Below are positions 1-8,385 of a DNA stretch of 64,000 nucleotides, in pieces. The notes under the pieces were generated by a model, which saw only the letters and a program-made list of their open reading frames with translations, made no database searches and was not told where the DNA came from. This stretch comes from Lysobacter sp. (GTDB lineage Bacteria; Pseudomonadota; Gammaproteobacteria; Xanthomonadales; Xanthomonadaceae). Both the position numbers and the translations under genes were made by a program. Numbering within the stretch: position 1 is the stretch's first letter; every line of letters starts with the position of its first letter. The stretch is from contig WYBC01000038.1 in assembly GCA_011526085.1 (NCBI GenBank), forward strand, positions 62,001 to 126,000. The letters run 5' to 3'.

Positions 1-135
1 CCGAGACGGCTGATCGAGCGCCACGTCGACCCGTCGGACCCGCTGGATGTGCGGGTGCGCTATGCGGTCGATGTCGAGATCCGGTACGGCGGCGAGACCG
101 CGAGGATCGCCGCCGTCTACGACGATCAACGCTGA
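1..135 (+). CDS. C-terminal end of an unrecognised protein (5' truncated by window edge)
   Basis: An open frame enters from base 1 and stops at TGA 133-135. The visible 44 residues are rich in charged residues and Val, with alternating hydrophobic positions suggesting beta strands, and end in VYDDQR. No start is in the window and I do not recognise the family. It is read as coding because the frame is open with G/C third positions and the next gene follows in the same direction. Confidence 0.45.
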   Translation, partial: PRRLIERHVDPSDPLDVRVRYAVDVEIRYGGETARIAAVYDDQR

Positions 136-192
136 TCGCAGCCGCTTGTCCAGCCTTCCTGTCGGGCCGATTCCGCCGGTATTCGCGTCCGC

Positions 193-483
193 ATGAAAAG
201 CATCCAGAAATTCAGTTGGGCGGCATCCGGCGCATGTGCGATGTTCGCCATGCTGCTCATCCTGCTGGCGATCATTCCGACGCCCAGGGCCGATGACCAT
301 CACGGCGGCATCTATTTGCTGGTGTTGGCGATGATCCTGTTGCCGATGTCGGCTTGTTTCTTCTTGATCGGTGTGTGGTTCAGGAAATCATGGCCCGGTA
401 AATGGCTGGTGCTCATCGTGCCAGCAGCAGCGTTCGTGGGCTTCATCGTATCGTCCCTGATCGGTATCTTCCCACCCATCTGA
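193..483 (+). CDS. Small integral membrane protein (96 aa)
   Basis: Three hydrophobic segments are visible, at about residues 13-31, 40-60 and 70-92, separated by a short polar loop (RADDHH) and a basic turn (RKSWPGKW). It is a small inner-membrane protein of unknown function. The ATG follows closely on the preceding gene's end. No catalytic motif is seen and I do not recognise the family. The nirK promoter region lies downstream. Confidence 0.55.
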   Translation: MKSIQKFSWAASGACAMFAMLLILLAIIPTPRADDHHGGIYLLVLAMILLPMSACFFLIGVWFRKSWPGKWLVLIVPAAAFVGFIVSSLIGIFPPI

Positions 484-561
484 CGGCGGCGGACGGTTCG
501 CGTATCCGCCTGTTCCGCGCCTTCGTCCCGCCCTGTGGCGCCACGCGTATCTGCCGTCTGC

Positions 562-575
562 TTGACCTGCGTCAG
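562..575 (+). promoter_or_regulatory. Candidate DNR/FNR-type operator upstream of nirK
   Basis: TTGAC (562-566), four bases, GTCAG (571-575) form a near-perfect inverted repeat like the TTGAT-N4-ATCAA boxes of CRP/FNR-family regulators such as FNR and DNR. Those regulators commonly control nitrite reductase genes. It lies about 68 bp before the nirK start, which fits an activator site near -41.5 if transcription starts near 610. The match is by eye and one half-site is degenerate. Confidence 0.35.
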
Positions 576-642
576 GGCGCCACCGGCTCCCGCGGACGGA
601 GCATGTTCCCGGTGATCGGAGAACCGATCGGGGAGAACGACG

Positions 643-2148
643 ATGAGACATGCCTACATGAGAACGCTCGCGCTGGCGGTCGCCGCCGCGCTGGCGCTGG
701 CCGCCTGCGGAGGGACGCGGACGTCCACGGACACGGCCGCCGACACCGGCGGCTCCGCGAAAGGCGATTTCGGTCCGCCGCAGGGCGCGCCGGTGAAGGC
801 GGTGCTGACCGCGCCGCCGAACGTCCCGCCGCCGACCGGGCGCAGCGCGCCGGCGAAGGTCGTGGTCGAGCTGGACGTGATCGAGAAGGAGATGCCGATC
901 TCCGAAGGCGTGACCTACACCTTCTGGACCTTCGGCGGCACCGTGCCGGGCAGTTTCATCCGCGTGCGCCAGGGCGACACGGTGGAGTTCCACCTGCGCA
1001 ACATGCCGGACAGCAAGATGCCGCACAACATCGACCTGCACGGTGTCACCGGGCCCGGCGGCGGCGCGGCGTCGAGCTTCACCGCGCCGGGCCACCACAG
1101 CCGGTTCACGTTCAAGGCGCTCAATGCCGGGCTGTACGTGTATCACTGCGCGACCGCACCGGTGGGCATGCACGTGGCCAACGGCATGTACGGCCTGATC
1201 CTGGTCGAGCCGCCGGAAGGGCTGCCGAAAGTCGATCGCGAGTACTACGTGATGCAGGGCGATTTCTACACCCGCGGCAAATACCGCGAGAAGGGCCATC
1301 AGCCGTTCGACATGGAAAAGGCGATCGACGAGCATCCCACCTACGTGCTGTTCAACGGCATGGAAGGCGCGATGACCGGCGACCGCGCGCTCACCGCGAA
1401 GACCGGCGAAACCGTGCGCCTCTACGTCGGCAACGGCGGCCCGAACCTGGTGTCGAGCTTCCACGTGATCGGCGAGATCTTCGACAAGGTCTGGTTCGAG
1501 GGCGGCACGAAGTACCAGGAAAACGTGCAGACCACGCTGATTCCCGCGGGCGGTTCGGCCATCGCCGAATTCCGCATGGAGGTGCCGGGCACCTACGTGC
1601 TGGTCGACCACAGCATCTTCCGCGCGTTCAACAAGGGCGCGCTGGCGATGTTGCGCGCCGATGGCGCCGAGCGCAGGGACATCTACTCGGGCAAGGAACT
1701 GGACGAAGTGTATGTCGGCGATCGCGCCAATCCGAACCTGGCCGCGGTCAGCGAGGCCACCACGTCGGCGAAGGCCGGTGCGCTCACCATCGACCAGCAG
1801 GCGAAGGCGGGACAGGCGCTGTTCGCCGGCACGTGCTCCACCTGCCACCAGCCGAACGGGCAGGGCATGGAAGGCGTGTTCCCGCCGCTGGCGAAGTCGG
1901 ACTGGATCGCGGCCGATCCAACGCGCCTGCCGCGGGTGATCCTGCACGGGTTGAACGGCCCGCTGAAGGTCAACGGCAAGGATTACGCGTCGGTGATGCC
2001 GCCGATGAGCCAGCTGACCGACGATGAGGTCGCGAACATTTCGACCTACGTGCTGAACAGTTGGGGCAATCCGGGCGGTCGCGTCACCACCGAGCAGGCG
2101 GCGCAGGCCCGCAAGGCCGCACCGCTCGGCACCGCCGGCGGCGAATGA
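643..2148 (+). CDS. nirK: Copper-containing nitrite reductase with C-terminal cytochrome c domain
   Basis: Reduces nitrite to nitric oxide in the periplasm. A lipoprotein signal ends in LAAC (Cys22), so the mature protein is membrane-anchored like Neisseria AniA. Two cupredoxin domains follow. His127, Cys168, His176 and Met181 fit type 1 copper ligands; His132, His167 and His322 fit type 2 ligands; Asp130 and His273 fit the catalytic pair. A Pro/Ala-rich linker leads to a class I cytochrome c domain with CSTCH (397-401) and a likely Met axial ligand near 451-454. This three-domain form is larger than ordinary NirK. A GGGAGA ribosome site precedes the ATG. The nirV-like and SCO genes follow at once, suggesting an operon. 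Confidence 0.93.
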   Translation: MRHAYMRTLALAVAAALALAACGGTRTSTDTAADTGGSAKGDFGPPQGAPVKAVLTAPPNVPPPTGRSAPAKVVVELDVIEKEMPISEGVTYTFWTFGGTVPGSFIRVRQGDTVEFHLRNMPDSKMPHNIDLHGVTGPGGGAASSFTAPGHHSRFTFKALNAGLYVYHCATAPVGMHVANGMYGLILVEPPEGLPKVDREYYVMQGDFYTRGKYREKGHQPFDMEKAIDEHPTYVLFNGMEGAMTGDRALTAKTGETVRLYVGNGGPNLVSSFHVIGEIFDKVWFEGGTKYQENVQTTLIPAGGSAIAEFRMEVPGTYVLVDHSIFRAFNKGALAMLRADGAERRDIYSGKELDEVYVGDRANPNLAAVSEATTSAKAGALTIDQQAKAGQALFAGTCSTCHQPNGQGMEGVFPPLAKSDWIAADPTRLPRVILHGLNGPLKVNGKDYASVMPPMSQLTDDEVANISTYVLNSWGNPGGRVTTEQAAQARKAAPLGTAGGE

Positions 2149-2171
2149 GCCGCGCGCCACGGGATCCCGCC

Positions 2172-2951
2172 ATGCGTCGTCTTCTCGCCCTGTCGCTCGT
2201 CTGCCTGCTCGCCGGCCCCGCCATCGCCGGCGAGCAGCCGGCCTACGTGCGCCTGCCGGGCGGCAGCTTCCGCTCGGCGTTGCGCTACGAGGACATCGCG
2301 GACGCGCCGCTGCGGGTGCGTCCGTTCGCGCTGATGCGCAGGCCGGTGACGAACGCCGAATTCCTGGCGTTCGTGAAGACGCATCCGCAGTGGCGTCGCG
2401 ACCGCGTCGCGACCGTGTTCGCCGACGGGCGCTATCTCTCGCACTGGGGCGGACCGGTCGCGCTCGGCGCGAACGCGCTGCCGGCGCAACCGGTCACGCG
2501 GGTCAGCTGGTTCGCGGCCGAAGCCTACTGCCGCGCCCGGGGCGCGCGCTTGCCGGACTGGACCGAATGGGAATACGCCGCCGCCGCGGACGAAACCCGC
2601 CGCGACGCGCGCGCCGATCCGGCGTGGCGCGAGCGCATCCTCGCCTGGTATTCGCGGCCATCGGGCGGGCCGTTGCCGCGCGCGGGCCTGCAGGCGCCGA
2701 ACGCCTGGGGCGTGCAGGACCTGCATGGCCTGGTCTGGGAGTGGACCGGCGACTTTTCCGCGCTGCTGGTGACCGGCGACAACCGCAACCAGGGCGATGC
2801 CGAGACCGCGAAGTTCTGCGGCGCCGGCGCGCTGTCGATGAACGACCGCGATCACTACGCGGTGTTGATGCGGGTCGCGCTGCTGTCTTCGCTCGGCGCC
2901 GACAGCACCACCACCAGCCTCGGTTTCCGCTGCGCGAAGGACGTGCCATGA
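2172..2951 (+). CDS. nirV: NirV-like formylglycine-generating-enzyme-type (SUMF1) protein
   Basis: An exported protein with an N-terminal signal (MRRLLALSLV...AIAG). It has the SUMF1/FGE-sulfatase pattern: a start LPGGSFRSALRYED, RRPVTNAEFLAF, PVTRVSWFAAEAYCRARGARLP, a WEWTGDF block, and SLGFRCAKD at the end. Proteins of this family next to nirK are called NirV; their role in nitrite reduction is unsettled. An alternative ATG at 2145 overlaps the nirK stop (ATGA) and would add nine residues. I prefer 2172 because the signal peptide then starts cleanly. It overlaps the next gene by four bases. Confidence 0.8.
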   Translation: MRRLLALSLVCLLAGPAIAGEQPAYVRLPGGSFRSALRYEDIADAPLRVRPFALMRRPVTNAEFLAFVKTHPQWRRDRVATVFADGRYLSHWGGPVALGANALPAQPVTRVSWFAAEAYCRARGARLPDWTEWEYAAAADETRRDARADPAWRERILAWYSRPSGGPLPRAGLQAPNAWGVQDLHGLVWEWTGDFSALLVTGDNRNQGDAETAKFCGAGALSMNDRDHYAVLMRVALLSSLGADSTTTSLGFRCAKDVP

Positions 2952-3559
2952 ACGCGATCCGCAGATCCATTTCCCGGCGGCTGCTCGCCGCGGCGTTGCT
3001 TGCCGCGGTGTCGTTCGTCTCTGCCGCGGCGCTGGCGCAATCGGCCACCGTGCGTCCGCTGCCGCGCGATTCGATCTACCACCTGCCGGCGGTGCTGATC
3101 GACCAGCACGGCAGGTCGGCGGACTGGCGCGCGCATCGCGGCCGGCCGCAGATGGTGGCGATGTTCTACACCTCCTGCCGCTACATCTGTCCGCTGATCG
3201 TCGACAGCGCCAAGGGCATCGAGCATGCGCTGACGCCGGTCGAACGCGCGCGGCTCGGCATTCTGTTGATCAGCATGGACCCGGCGCGCGACACACCGGC
3301 CGCGCTGAAGTCGGTGTTCGACAAGCGCAAGCTCGACGCCGCGCGCTGGTCGCTGGCCAGCCCGCAGGCCGGCGACGTGCGCGCGATCGCCGGTGCCCTC
3401 GGCATCCGCTACCGGGCGTTGGCCGATGGCGAGTTCAACCACAGCAGCGCGCTGGTGCTGCTGGATGCGGAAGGCCGCATCGTCGCCCGCACCGAACGCA
3501 TGGGCGCCCGTCCCGACCCCGAATTCCTCGCCGCGGTGAAGCGAGCGCTCGCGCGTTGA
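2948..3559 (+). CDS. SCO1/SenC/PrrC family copper chaperone
   Basis: A thioredoxin-fold periplasmic protein that handles copper, classically for cytochrome oxidase CuA. An uncleaved or cleavable signal occupies residues 1-30. The copper motif CRYIC (Cys77, Cys81) and the third ligand His165 (FNHSS) are all present, as is the family's SMDPARDTP block. At 203 aa it has normal family length. The ATG overlaps the nirV-like stop (ATGA), so translation is probably coupled. Beside nirK it may supply copper to the nitrite reductase; that role is an inference from position. Confidence 0.88.
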   Translation: MNAIRRSISRRLLAAALLAAVSFVSAAALAQSATVRPLPRDSIYHLPAVLIDQHGRSADWRAHRGRPQMVAMFYTSCRYICPLIVDSAKGIEHALTPVERARLGILLISMDPARDTPAALKSVFDKRKLDAARWSLASPQAGDVRAIAGALGIRYRALADGEFNHSSALVLLDAEGRIVARTERMGARPDPEFLAAVKRALAR

Positions 3560-3620
3560 GTGTCGAGGCGGCCGTGTTTTCCTCGCTCGAATCATCGATC
3601 GAGCCCATGCGATCTTCCGG

Positions 3621-3652
3621 ATGTCATCGCGAGCCGCAGGCGAGGCACCTGC
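3621..3652 (+). repeat. Dispersed repeat, copy 1
   Basis: A 32-bp core beginning ATGTCATCGCGAGCCGCAGG matches 29 of 32 bases of 13220-13251; both copies are followed within about 15 bases by TTGATTCGA. It lies in the gap between the SCO gene and the HNH gene and can pose as coding sequence. Confidence 0.6.
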
Positions 3653-3776
3653 CTTCATTCGCTTGATTCGATTCGTCGCTACGGCGTTGACAGTGCGTTG
3701 GCGGGCGGATCAGACTCGTCTTGCATTGTCTCGCGCCTTGCCTCAAGCGATGGACCCCGTACCGCGTCGTCAGGAT

Positions 3777-4571
3777 ATGCCCAAGCATCGATTCACCATC
3801 GCGGAGCGCTACGCCGTCTGGCTGCATCATCAGCGGAGATGCTGGTTGTGCGAGGTGCCACTGCGCCTTGCCGAAGTCACGGTCGATCACGTGATTCCGG
3901 AGTCCCTGGCGGAAAGGCCGGCCCAACTCGCGGCGCTGCTGGAGGATCACGATCTGCCGGCCGATTTCCGGATCAACGGATTCGAGAACTGGCTGCCCGC
4001 GCATGCGCATTGCAACACCGCGAAATCCACCCGGGTCTTCAGGATGGTGCCGGCCCATCAGCCGATCTTCGATCGTCTGATCCGCACGTCTGCGGCAGCG
4101 CAACGAACAGCGTCCGCCGTTCGGCGCAATGTTTCGAAAGACAAGTTGCTGGCGAAGATCGCCGCCGCCATCGATCTTGACGCGATCTCGCTCACGGATC
4201 TCACGGAGTTCCTCGCGTTGTTCGGGGTCGAATCCCGGGCGACGAGCCAGGGGAGCGCTCACGCAGCTCCATTCGTCAAGCTCGATAACGGCTATTGGCT
4301 GAGAATGGATGAGATCGCGGCGGAAGGGCCGTGCGCCTGCGAGCGTGCCGCATGCGTCGGCAAGGACCGGAAGGTGTATTGCTACTTTTCTCGCCATCTC
4401 CCTGCCTGGGTGATCGGCAAGCGTCTCCACCACCGCTGCTACGACGAGATGGTTCAGTGCACACGCTGCGAATTCACGCACAAGCGCGGCCACATCGGCA
4501 AAGAAGGCGTTTGCGCGAAGCCGTATTCGAACCAGGAATATCTCGTGGATACGCGTGCCGCGCAGCGGTAG
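3777..4571 (+). CDS. HNH endonuclease domain protein with extra C-terminal cysteine cluster
   Basis: An HNH nuclease fold is seen at residues 20-85: CWLC (22-25), VDHVIP with Asp37-His38, NGFENW, then HAHCNTAK with His78, Cys79, Asn80. These are the zinc knuckle and metal site of HNH/Cas9-type nucleases. Residues 185-255 hold a second Cys/His cluster (CACERAAC, a lone YCYF, HHRC, CTRCEFTH, GVC), probably another zinc-binding unit. No signal peptide. The start is uncertain: in-frame ATGs also occur at 3621 (inside a dispersed repeat) and 3750. It stands alone, so substrate and role are unknown. Confidence 0.7.
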   Translation: MPKHRFTIAERYAVWLHHQRRCWLCEVPLRLAEVTVDHVIPESLAERPAQLAALLEDHDLPADFRINGFENWLPAHAHCNTAKSTRVFRMVPAHQPIFDRLIRTSAAAQRTASAVRRNVSKDKLLAKIAAAIDLDAISLTDLTEFLALFGVESRATSQGSAHAAPFVKLDNGYWLRMDEIAAEGPCACERAACVGKDRKVYCYFSRHLPAWVIGKRLHHRCYDEMVQCTRCEFTHKRGHIGKEGVCAKPYSNQEYLVDTRAAQR

Positions 4572-4707
4572 CCAGCAGCCGGGGCAAGGCCGCAGGCCGC
4601 ACCGGGGAATCCTGGGCATACGGCGTCATCCTCCCGGGTGCGCGCCTTGCGCTTGCCCGGGATACGCGACTGGTAGACTGCATGTTCTCCGTTCAAAAAG
4701 AGCCATC

Positions 4708-5295
4708 ATGAAATCGAAGTGGGTCTGTCTGCCGTTCCTGTTCGCATCGTTCGCCTCCCATGCTCAGGGGCTGACCGACACGAAAGATACGTTCGACTCG
4801 ATATACGAGGAGGCGCGGTCGACACTGCCGGACGCGCCCATCGCGGGTGCATTCTTCACGGTCGCCGAAGCCAGGGCGGCGTCCGGGGGCGACACCTTCG
4901 GCAACATCGGACAGTTGGCCAACTATCTGGCCGACGACTATTCGCTGCATCTGCGCATGCAACGGGAAATCGCCAGGCCCTACTGCGAAGACAAGGGCGT
5001 GGATATCGCCCCGTTTCTCGATGCGCTGGATCGCGTCGATGCGGGCGATGCGCAGATCGTCGAGAAGATCTATGCCCGGCTCGGCAACTCCTATGAACCC
5101 GTCTGGGCCATGCTCAAGGAGAGTGCGTCCGGGAAAGCAGCAGGCTTGATGCAGCGGATCGCGCGGGCGACGGATACGACGGAAGACACGGTCTGCGCGC
5201 ACCTCCGGACGCATCCGGTCGAATCGGCGCAGCGGCTGGGTTACGCGACCATCCGCGCATCGAGAAGCGAAATCCTGCGTACGCTCTCACCCTGA
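4708..5295 (+). CDS. Exported protein of unknown function (195 aa)
   Basis: A Sec signal peptide is clear (MKSKWVCLPFLFASFASHAQG). The mature part is mostly amphipathic helix with two cysteines (one in PYCEDKG, one in TVCAHL) that could pair in the periplasm. No known family is recognised. The preceding AAAAAGAG gives a good ribosome site. It is the last plus-strand gene before a convergent minus-strand cluster 33 bp away. Confidence 0.65.
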   Translation: MKSKWVCLPFLFASFASHAQGLTDTKDTFDSIYEEARSTLPDAPIAGAFFTVAEARAASGGDTFGNIGQLANYLADDYSLHLRMQREIARPYCEDKGVDIAPFLDALDRVDAGDAQIVEKIYARLGNSYEPVWAMLKESASGKAAGLMQRIARATDTTEDTVCAHLRTHPVESAQRLGYATIRASRSEILRTLSP

Positions 5296-5328
5296 TCGTC
5301 GACTGGCGATCTCGCGGTCCGCATCCGC

Positions 5329-6888
5329 TCACCGCCTCGCCAGCCGCGGCCACGCCCACGACAGCAGCAGCCATGCGGGCAGCAAACCGATGGCGTGGGT
5401 GGTGAGCGTCGCCAGCGGGTGCGTGGCGACCGCGAACACGGTGGCGCCCTGCAGGCAGACGTAGACGGTGCCGATCAGCAGCAGCTCGAACGGACGCGCG
5501 TTGCGGCACAGCGCACCCAGGCACAGGCCCCAGCTGGCGATGGAGGCGATCGCCGCCAGCGCCGCGAGCGCGGACAGCGGTTCGCTCGCGAGCAATCTCG
5601 CCAGCGCCGGCAGGCTCAATGCCGACAGCATGGTGACGCCGACGATGAAGCGCGCGGCGAGCAGGCGGACCAGGATGTCCGGCGCGGTGAAGACCAGCGC
5701 GTGGGTGCCGTGGTCGCGTTCGCGCAGCACGCCGCGCGAGAGCACGTCGAGCGGCAGCACCCAGGCCAGCAGCAGGCCGATGCGCATGCCTTCGGGCGCG
5801 CCGAACTGCGCGCCGAGCACGCCCAGCGCCGCGAGCCACCACCACGCCGCGCGCTGGCGCAGCGCGAGCTTGAGTTCGGCGATCACCAGAATGCCCAGCG
5901 GCCCGCGCGCGAACGGATCGAGCAGGCGATCGAACAGGGCATGCAGCCAGCGCGGACCGCGCCCGGCGCCGGCGTGCGCCTTCGTCTTCGACAGGCCGCG
6001 CGCGGCGGCCCAGTCCAGCAGCGGCGCCGCCATCAGCGTGAACAGCATCGCCAGCGCCAGCCACAGCGCGCGGCTGGCCACGACCTTGCCGCCGGGCTGC
6101 CACGTCGTCCAGTCGAAGCGCACGGTGCCGGCATCGGCCGCGTCGCCGCCGAGGTTGAAGCCGAACGGCAGCGGCTTGCCGGTCTGCGCTTCGCGCACGC
6201 GGCTGAACTCGCGCGCGGCGACCATCATGCCGCTGGGATCGCTGGTCCAGCCCTGCGGCGCGACCTTCGACGCGTTGTCGTACGGCGCCACCGAGACCGT
6301 CAGCATCACCGTCCACACCACGAAGAACAGCACGTTGCCGGCGGTGCGGCGCAGCCACGGCACCAGATCGAACCAGATCGCGAACATCGCGGTCAGCGCG
6401 AGGCTCGGCAGGCTCAACAACACCAGCGGTTTGAGCAGTTCGATCAGATCGATGTGGCGGTCTTCGGCGCGCACCCACTGCGCGGCGAGCGCGACGACGA
6501 TGCCGACCGCCGCGATCATCGCGAACACCGCCATGTGGCTGGCCCACTTCGCGAGCAGATACCCGCCGCGGGTCATCGGCGTGGTCACCAGCAATTGCCA
6601 GACGCGGGTTTCGATGTCGCGGGTGAGCGTGCCGCGCACCAGATAGAAGCCGACGAGGTTGAGGAAGGTGCTGTAGATCAGGCCCAGGCCCATGCCGGCC
6701 CAGGCGCTGGAATAGCGGCCGCGCGAGCCGTCGACCAGCGACAGCGTGCTGTAACCGGATTCGATCGGCGGGAAACACCACCAAGTCGCCCAGGCCATCA
6801 GCGCGAGCACCACCCAGAAGCGCGGCGTGCGCGTGCGTTCGCGCACGTCGGCGATCAGGATCGCGAAGAAGCGCTGCAGGGCGTCCAT
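5329..6888 (-). CDS. ABC-2 type transporter permease (519 aa)
   Basis: A membrane permease with two halves, each with about six hydrophobic segments: one set from residue 20 to 225 with an external loop, the other from about 270 to 510. The N-terminal sequence, a helix followed by TRTPRFW and a long periplasmic loop after the first span, is typical of ABC-2 exporters, and TRDIETRVWQLLVTTPMTRGGYLLAKW matches the conserved cytoplasmic coupling region of that family. One base separates its start from the stop of the ATPase gene. The pair forms an exporter of unknown substrate. Confidence 0.82.
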   Translation of the reverse strand: MDALQRFFAILIADVRERTRTPRFWVVLALMAWATWWCFPPIESGYSTLSLVDGSRGRYSSAWAGMGLGLIYSTFLNLVGFYLVRGTLTRDIETRVWQLLVTTPMTRGGYLLAKWASHMAVFAMIAAVGIVVALAAQWVRAEDRHIDLIELLKPLVLLSLPSLALTAMFAIWFDLVPWLRRTAGNVLFFVVWTVMLTVSVAPYDNASKVAPQGWTSDPSGMMVAAREFSRVREAQTGKPLPFGFNLGGDAADAGTVRFDWTTWQPGGKVVASRALWLALAMLFTLMAAPLLDWAAARGLSKTKAHAGAGRGPRWLHALFDRLLDPFARGPLGILVIAELKLALRQRAAWWWLAALGVLGAQFGAPEGMRIGLLLAWVLPLDVLSRGVLRERDHGTHALVFTAPDILVRLLAARFIVGVTMLSALSLPALARLLASEPLSALAALAAIASIASWGLCLGALCRNARPFELLLIGTVYVCLQGATVFAVATHPLATLTTHAIGLLPAWLLLSWAWPRLARR

Positions 6889-6889
6889 G

Positions 6890-7792
6890 TCAGTGGCTCC
6901 GCGCGTGAGCGGCGTCGGCGGTCCGGCCGGTCAGCCACGCATAGGCGTCTTCGAGTTCGGGCGTGACCGCCTGCGCGTCGGCATGCGGGCAGGCGTCCGC
7001 GAGCACGCGCACGCGGATGCCTTCGGGGCGGCGCAGCGAACCGCAGAGCGTGAAGCGCCTGCGCACGTCGGCGAGTTGTTCCGGCGCGATCGTCCACTCC
7101 CAGACGTGGCCGTCGGCCTGCGCGATCAGGCGTTCCGGCGTGCCGTGGAAGCGCAGCGCGCCGGCGCTCATCACCGCCAGCGCGGTCGCGCTGGCTTCGA
7201 CATCGGAGACGATGTGGGTGGACAGGATCACCAGCCGTTCGCCGGCGAGATCGGTGAGCAGATGGCGGAAGCGCATGCGCTCTTCCGGATCGAGGCCGAC
7301 GGTGGGTTCGTCCACGATCAGCAGAGTCGGATCGTTGAGCAGCGCTTGGGCGATGCCGACCCGCTGGCGCATGCCGCCGGAGTATTCGCCGAGGCGGCGG
7401 TCGGCGGCGTCGCCGAGGCCGACCTGCGACAGGCAGTCATCGACGCGCTCGCGCGCCTTCGGCCCGGACAGACCCTTCACCGCGGCGAGGAAACCGAGGA
7501 ACTCGCGCGCGCTCAGCGCGGGATAGACGCCGAAGTCCTGCGGCAGATAGCCCAGGGTGCCGCGCAGCGCGTTCGGCGCGGCGGCCAGGTCGGTGCCGTT
7601 CCAGGTGATCCGGCCACTGCTGGGGCGGGTCATCGTCGCCAGCATCCGCATCAGGGTGGACTTGCCGGCGCCGTTCGGGCCCAGCAGGCCGAGGATCCCG
7701 GGCCCGAGCTCCAGGCTCACGTCCGCCACCGCCGCGTGGCCGCCGGCATAGCGGTAGCCCACGGATTCCAGGGAAAGCCTGCATCGCGACAT
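6890..7792 (-). CDS. ABC transporter ATP-binding protein (300 aa)
   Basis: The nucleotide-binding half of the exporter encoded just downstream. Walker A is GPNGAGKST, the Q-loop region is GTLGYLPQDFG, the signature is YSGGMRQR, and Walker B is LLIVDEPTVGLDP followed by an H-loop in ILSTHIVSD. The C-terminal 80 residues form the variable domain often found in ABC-2 ATPases (CcmA/YhaQ type). The gene lies behind a YtrA-type operator at 7849-7872, but no GntR regulator gene is next to it. Confidence 0.9.
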   Translation of the reverse strand: MSRCRLSLESVGYRYAGGHAAVADVSLELGPGILGLLGPNGAGKSTLMRMLATMTRPSSGRITWNGTDLAAAPNALRGTLGYLPQDFGVYPALSAREFLGFLAAVKGLSGPKARERVDDCLSQVGLGDAADRRLGEYSGGMRQRVGIAQALLNDPTLLIVDEPTVGLDPEERMRFRHLLTDLAGERLVILSTHIVSDVEASATALAVMSAGALRFHGTPERLIAQADGHVWEWTIAPEQLADVRRRFTLCGSLRRPEGIRVRVLADACPHADAQAVTPELEDAYAWLTGRTADAAHARSH

Positions 7793-7848
7793 CGTCCATC
7801 TCCCGCCCCGGCGACCCGTCGGCGACGGGTCTCTCGTCCAGCTGCCTA

Positions 7849-7872
7849 GGTAATGTAGTCAACTACAACACC
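7849..7872 (-). promoter_or_regulatory. Candidate YtrA/GntR operator of the ABC exporter
   Basis: GGTA-N16-CACC encloses an inner palindrome TGTAGT-CA-ACTACA; 9 of 12 positions are symmetric over the whole 24 bp. GGTG-N16-CACC is, as I recall it, the site of the Xanthomonas YtrA regulator, which controls an ABC transporter. It lies 57 bp upstream of the ATPase start, and a weak minus-strand -10 (TACATT) falls inside it, so a bound repressor could block transcription. Confidence 0.45.
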
Positions 7873-7978
7873 TAATCACATAGGCCGGAAGCCATGCCCG
7901 GGGCGGCAGCGCCGCTGGGGCACGGTTCGAGTGGGGCGATGGGCAAGGCGACCCGGAGAGGGCGCCCCCGGCCGCGCG

Positions 7979-8383
7979 TCAGGCGTGCGAGAGATGCGCG
8001 ATGGCCGCGGTCGCGGCTTCGCGGTCGTTGTCGTCGAAGGCGGTGATGTTCACGTGTTCGACGGTTCCCGCATCGAGGCAGCGCACGTTGACGCTCCAGC
8101 CGTCGGGATGGCTGCGCGGCACGTAGAACGCCTTCACGCCGCAGTGGCGGCAGAACAGATGCCGCGCGGTGCCGGTGTTGAAGCGGTATTCGGTGAGGTC
8201 GTCGGCCCCCGCGGTCAGGCGGAACCGCGAGGCCGGCACGATCAGATGCAGGAAGCCGGTCATCCGGCACATCGAGCAGTTGCAGTCGAGGGCGTCCAGC
8301 GTCGCCGGGGCGTCGATCTCGAAGCGCACGCGGCCGCAGTGACAGCCGCCGCGGTGCTGGATGAGGTCGGGACCGTCCGCCAT
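7979..8383 (-). CDS. GFA (CENP-V/glutathione-dependent formaldehyde-activating) family protein
   Basis: A small zinc protein of the GFA/CENP-V fold, 134 aa, the usual length. Zinc ligand sets are visible: GGCHCGRVRFE near the N-terminus, DCNCSMCRMTG about 20 residues later, and FCRHCGVKAFY around residue 80. The family name comes from S-hydroxymethylglutathione synthase, but most members have no proven activity, so the substrate is unknown. It starts two bases after the stop of the exported protein gene upstream, suggesting cotranscription. Confidence 0.85.
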   Translation of the reverse strand: MADGPDLIQHRGGCHCGRVRFEIDAPATLDALDCNCSMCRMTGFLHLIVPASRFRLTAGADDLTEYRFNTGTARHLFCRHCGVKAFYVPRSHPDGWSVNVRCLDAGTVEHVNITAFDDNDREAATAAIAHLSHA

Positions 8384-8385
8384 GT

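Noticed and set aside
388-2160. Long reverse-strand ORF over nirK
   Set aside because: It is an antisense shadow of a GC-rich gene: Arg/His-rich, no domains, while nirK has all active-site residues.
7437-7862. Regulator gene for the ABC exporter on the minus strand
   Set aside because: This open frame overlaps the ATPase gene and shows no helix-turn-helix; it is a shadow.
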